Made by a program: the position numbers and the translations under genes. Shown in pieces: positions 6,247 to 7,578 of a stretch of 7,578 nucleotides of DNA. The stretch spans positions 1 to 7,578 of the forward strand of contig CAJWKB010000038.1 in assembly GCA_913042065.1 (NCBI GenBank), in the 5' to 3' direction. The notes below the pieces were generated by a model, which saw nothing but the letters and a program-made list of their open reading frames with translations, searched no databases and was not told the origin of the DNA. Position 1 is the first letter of the stretch. Every line of letters begins with the position of its first letter. The DNA is from an uncultured Alphaproteobacteria bacterium. Its GTDB lineage: Bacteria; Pseudomonadota; Alphaproteobacteria; Puniceispirillales; Puniceispirillaceae.

Positions 6247-7467
6247 TTACCGTAAAATAGGTGAAAGGTCAAAAAGCCGTTCGTGTTCAAGGGCGGCATA
6301 GCGATCAGTCATCGAGGCGATGTAGTCAGAGATGATTCGGGCTTTCACTTGGTCTGGCAGGGTTGTAAGCGGTTGGTCTCCACGAAGCTGCCACTCATCA
6401 GGAAGCGTATTTATTTCGGACATAAACAAATTGAACAAATCTGTCACCACCCGTTTTGCCTTGCTAGTCATTCTGTTGACCTTGAAATGCCGCCACATGT
6501 TGGTAAACAGAAAAGCCCGCAATGTTTCAAGATCAGCCGCCATTTCAGGGCTGAAGGCAATCACTGCTGTCGCCGCACCGCGGATATCATCAGGATGGAC
6601 AGCGCCAAGTTTCCTTAGATTGGCCGTAGATTGGTGTAGCAGATCCTCGACGAACACCGAAATCAGACGGCGCACAAGCTCATGTGTCATCCGGCCACGT
6701 TCAATCTCGCCATAAGTGCTTTTGATGATAACTAGCGCAGTTTTGACCTGTGGCAGATGCGCGATATCGGCGATATCGAATAATCCGGCACGCAAGGCAT
6801 CATCGAAATCATGCGACAGATAGGCAATGTCATCGGCAAGATTGGCAAGCTGCGCCTCTGCAGAGGCATAGCTCGAAAGTTCTAACGACAGCGCGGCGTC
6901 AAGCTGCCTTACTGCAGGTCGCAGCTTAGCCTGACTGCTGACCGGGCCATTATGCTTGACCACTCCCTCAAGCGTTTCCCAGCTTAGATTCAAACCATCA
7001 AAACTGGCATAGCGATGTTCCAATAATGTCAAAATGCGGATCGTTTGTTCATTATGCTCAAAACCGCCATATTCCGCCATGCAGTGTGCCAATGCCTCCT
7101 CGCCTGCATGGCCAAAGGGCGTATGTCCCAGATCATGTGCCAGCGCCACCGCCTCGGCTAGGTCATCATTCAACTGCAACGCTCGTGCCATCGAGCGTGC
7201 GATCTGCGCCACCTCGATGGAGTGTGTCAGCCGTGTACGGAAATAATCTCCTTCATGATAGACAAAAACCTGCGTCTTGTGCTTTAAGCGGCGAAAGGCT
7301 ACGGAATGCAACACCCTATCGCGATCGCGCTGAAAGGCGGTGCGGCTACCGATGCTGTTGGTTTCATCGCCCTCATTGAATTGTCGCCCGCGCGAGGCCG
7401 GACCGTGGCAGGCATAAGCCGCTAAGCTACGATCTTCCGCGGGTGATATGGCGCTGGTTCTAGTCAC
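6247..7467 (-). CDS. dgt: dGTP triphosphohydrolase-like HD-domain protein (Dgt)
   Basis: Metal-dependent HD-superfamily enzyme that splits dNTPs into deoxynucleoside and triphosphate, helping control dNTP pools. The 406-residue product begins with a variable 25-residue lead, then TAFQRDRDRVLHSVAFRRLKHKTQVFV (43-69), the usual opening of this family. Metal ligands are visible: His82 in RLTHSIEV, His111-Asp112 in ALAHDLGHTPFGH, and Asp212 in LADDIAYLSHDFDDAL. The downstream helical region (FTNMWRHFKVNRM, VTDLFNLFM, DYIASMTDRYA) matches the C-terminal half of bacterial dGTPase-like proteins. The first in-frame initiator is GTG at 7467; no other Met occurs before residue 94, and the upstream SD is weak (GGG). 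Substrate choice among dNTPs cannot be read from sequence. It is the first gene of the compact minus-strand block and is followed by argS after 10 bases. Confidence 0.95.
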   Translation of the reverse strand: MTRTSAISPAEDRSLAAYACHGPASRGRQFNEGDETNSIGSRTAFQRDRDRVLHSVAFRRLKHKTQVFVYHEGDYFRTRLTHSIEVAQIARSMARALQLNDDLAEAVALAHDLGHTPFGHAGEEALAHCMAEYGGFEHNEQTIRILTLLEHRYASFDGLNLSWETLEGVVKHNGPVSSQAKLRPAVRQLDAALSLELSSYASAEAQLANLADDIAYLSHDFDDALRAGLFDIADIAHLPQVKTALVIIKSTYGEIERGRMTHELVRRLISVFVEDLLHQSTANLRKLGAVHPDDIRGAATAVIAFSPEMAADLETLRAFLFTNMWRHFKVNRMTSKAKRVVTDLFNLFMSEINTLPDEWQLRGDQPLTTLPDQVKARIISDYIASMTDRYAALEHERLFDLSPILR

Positions 7468-7578
7468 AATAACCCATGTCAGTGACAGATACGAATGACA
7501 TCATAATACTCATTTTAAGTGACAATGAGTAGCACGAAATTTATTGGGAAACTAGGTTTTCAGAGTGCTATGACAATG
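7468..7578. other. Intergenic leader upstream of dgt, truncated by the window edge
   Basis: A/T-rich 111-base stretch with no coding signature. It contains an 8+9+8 dyad (7507-7531), an 11-base odd palindrome TGTCAGTGACA (7477-7487) and several TGACA copies. On the minus strand TTGTCA (7520-7525) is a good -35-like hexamer and TATTATGAT follows, but the spacing to TATGAT is only 14 bases, so no clean promoter can be assigned. A promoter for the dgt-argS block is expected here or just beyond the edge. Confidence 0.4.
7507..7531. promoter_or_regulatory. 25-base dyad, possible operator upstream of dgt
   Basis: TACTCATT at 7507-7514 and AATGAGTA at 7524-7531 are exact reverse complements around a 9-base centre. 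There is no T-tract on either side, so it is not a typical terminator. Its position 40-64 bases before the dgt start and beside -35-like TTGTCA suits a regulator site. No regulator family can be named from the motif. Confidence 0.3.

Noticed and set aside
6762..6778. Two adjacent CGATATCG palindromes within dgt
   Set aside because: They encode the repeated Asp-Ile-Ala of the protein and have no context suggesting a regulatory or repeat-element role.
7570..7578. ATG ACA ATG at the right edge on the plus strand, as a possible divergent gene start
   Set aside because: Only three codons are visible and no ribosome site precedes them, so nothing supports a gene.

Overview
The window is a dense block of housekeeping genes, all read on the minus strand, with gene order and protein signatures that point to an alphaproteobacterium. 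The order dgt - argS - SPOR protein - scpA - scpB - tatA - tatB - tatC is a conserved neighbourhood in that class. The ArgRS has an intact KMSKR and an alphaproteobacterial C-terminal style, and the SPOR protein carries a membrane-proximal DPGG motif like those of alphaproteobacterial SPOR proteins. Base composition looks moderate by eye rather than very GC-rich, so a marine lineage (SAR116-like or another Rhodospirillales-related group) is a reasonable guess, but no marker here proves it.

Read in the direction of transcription (high to low coordinates): a 111-base leader with a 25-base dyad (7468-7578); dgt, an HD-domain dNTP triphosphohydrolase (7467-6247); argS, arginyl-tRNA synthetase (6236-4515); a bitopic SPOR-domain cell-envelope protein (4506-3637); scpA (3640-2852) and scpB (2855-2136), the kleisin and winged-helix partners of SMC; and an FbpC-like ABC transporter ATPase (2143-1103). 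These six genes are separated by only 8-10 bases or overlap by 4-8 bases and look like one translationally coupled operon.

A 170-base gap (933-1102) follows. It holds a hairpin and candidate promoter elements. After it comes the twin-arginine translocation cluster: tatA (932-606), tatB (589-161) and the first part of tatC (from about 146, running off the window at base 1).

The genes serve nucleotide pool control, translation, cell-envelope/division, chromosome segregation and folded-protein export. They are linked by conserved neighbourhood rather than by one pathway. Local departures from the usual layout are the most interesting content: no nagZ between the SPOR gene and scpA, an orphan ABC ATPase spliced between scpB and tatA, a TatA with a histone-H1-like Lys/Ala tail, and a HAAH variant of the ArgRS HIGH motif. 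I see no mobile element, CRISPR array, tRNA or rRNA, and no convincing wholly new system. The only stretches without a gene are the tatA upstream gap and the dgt leader, both under 300 bases.
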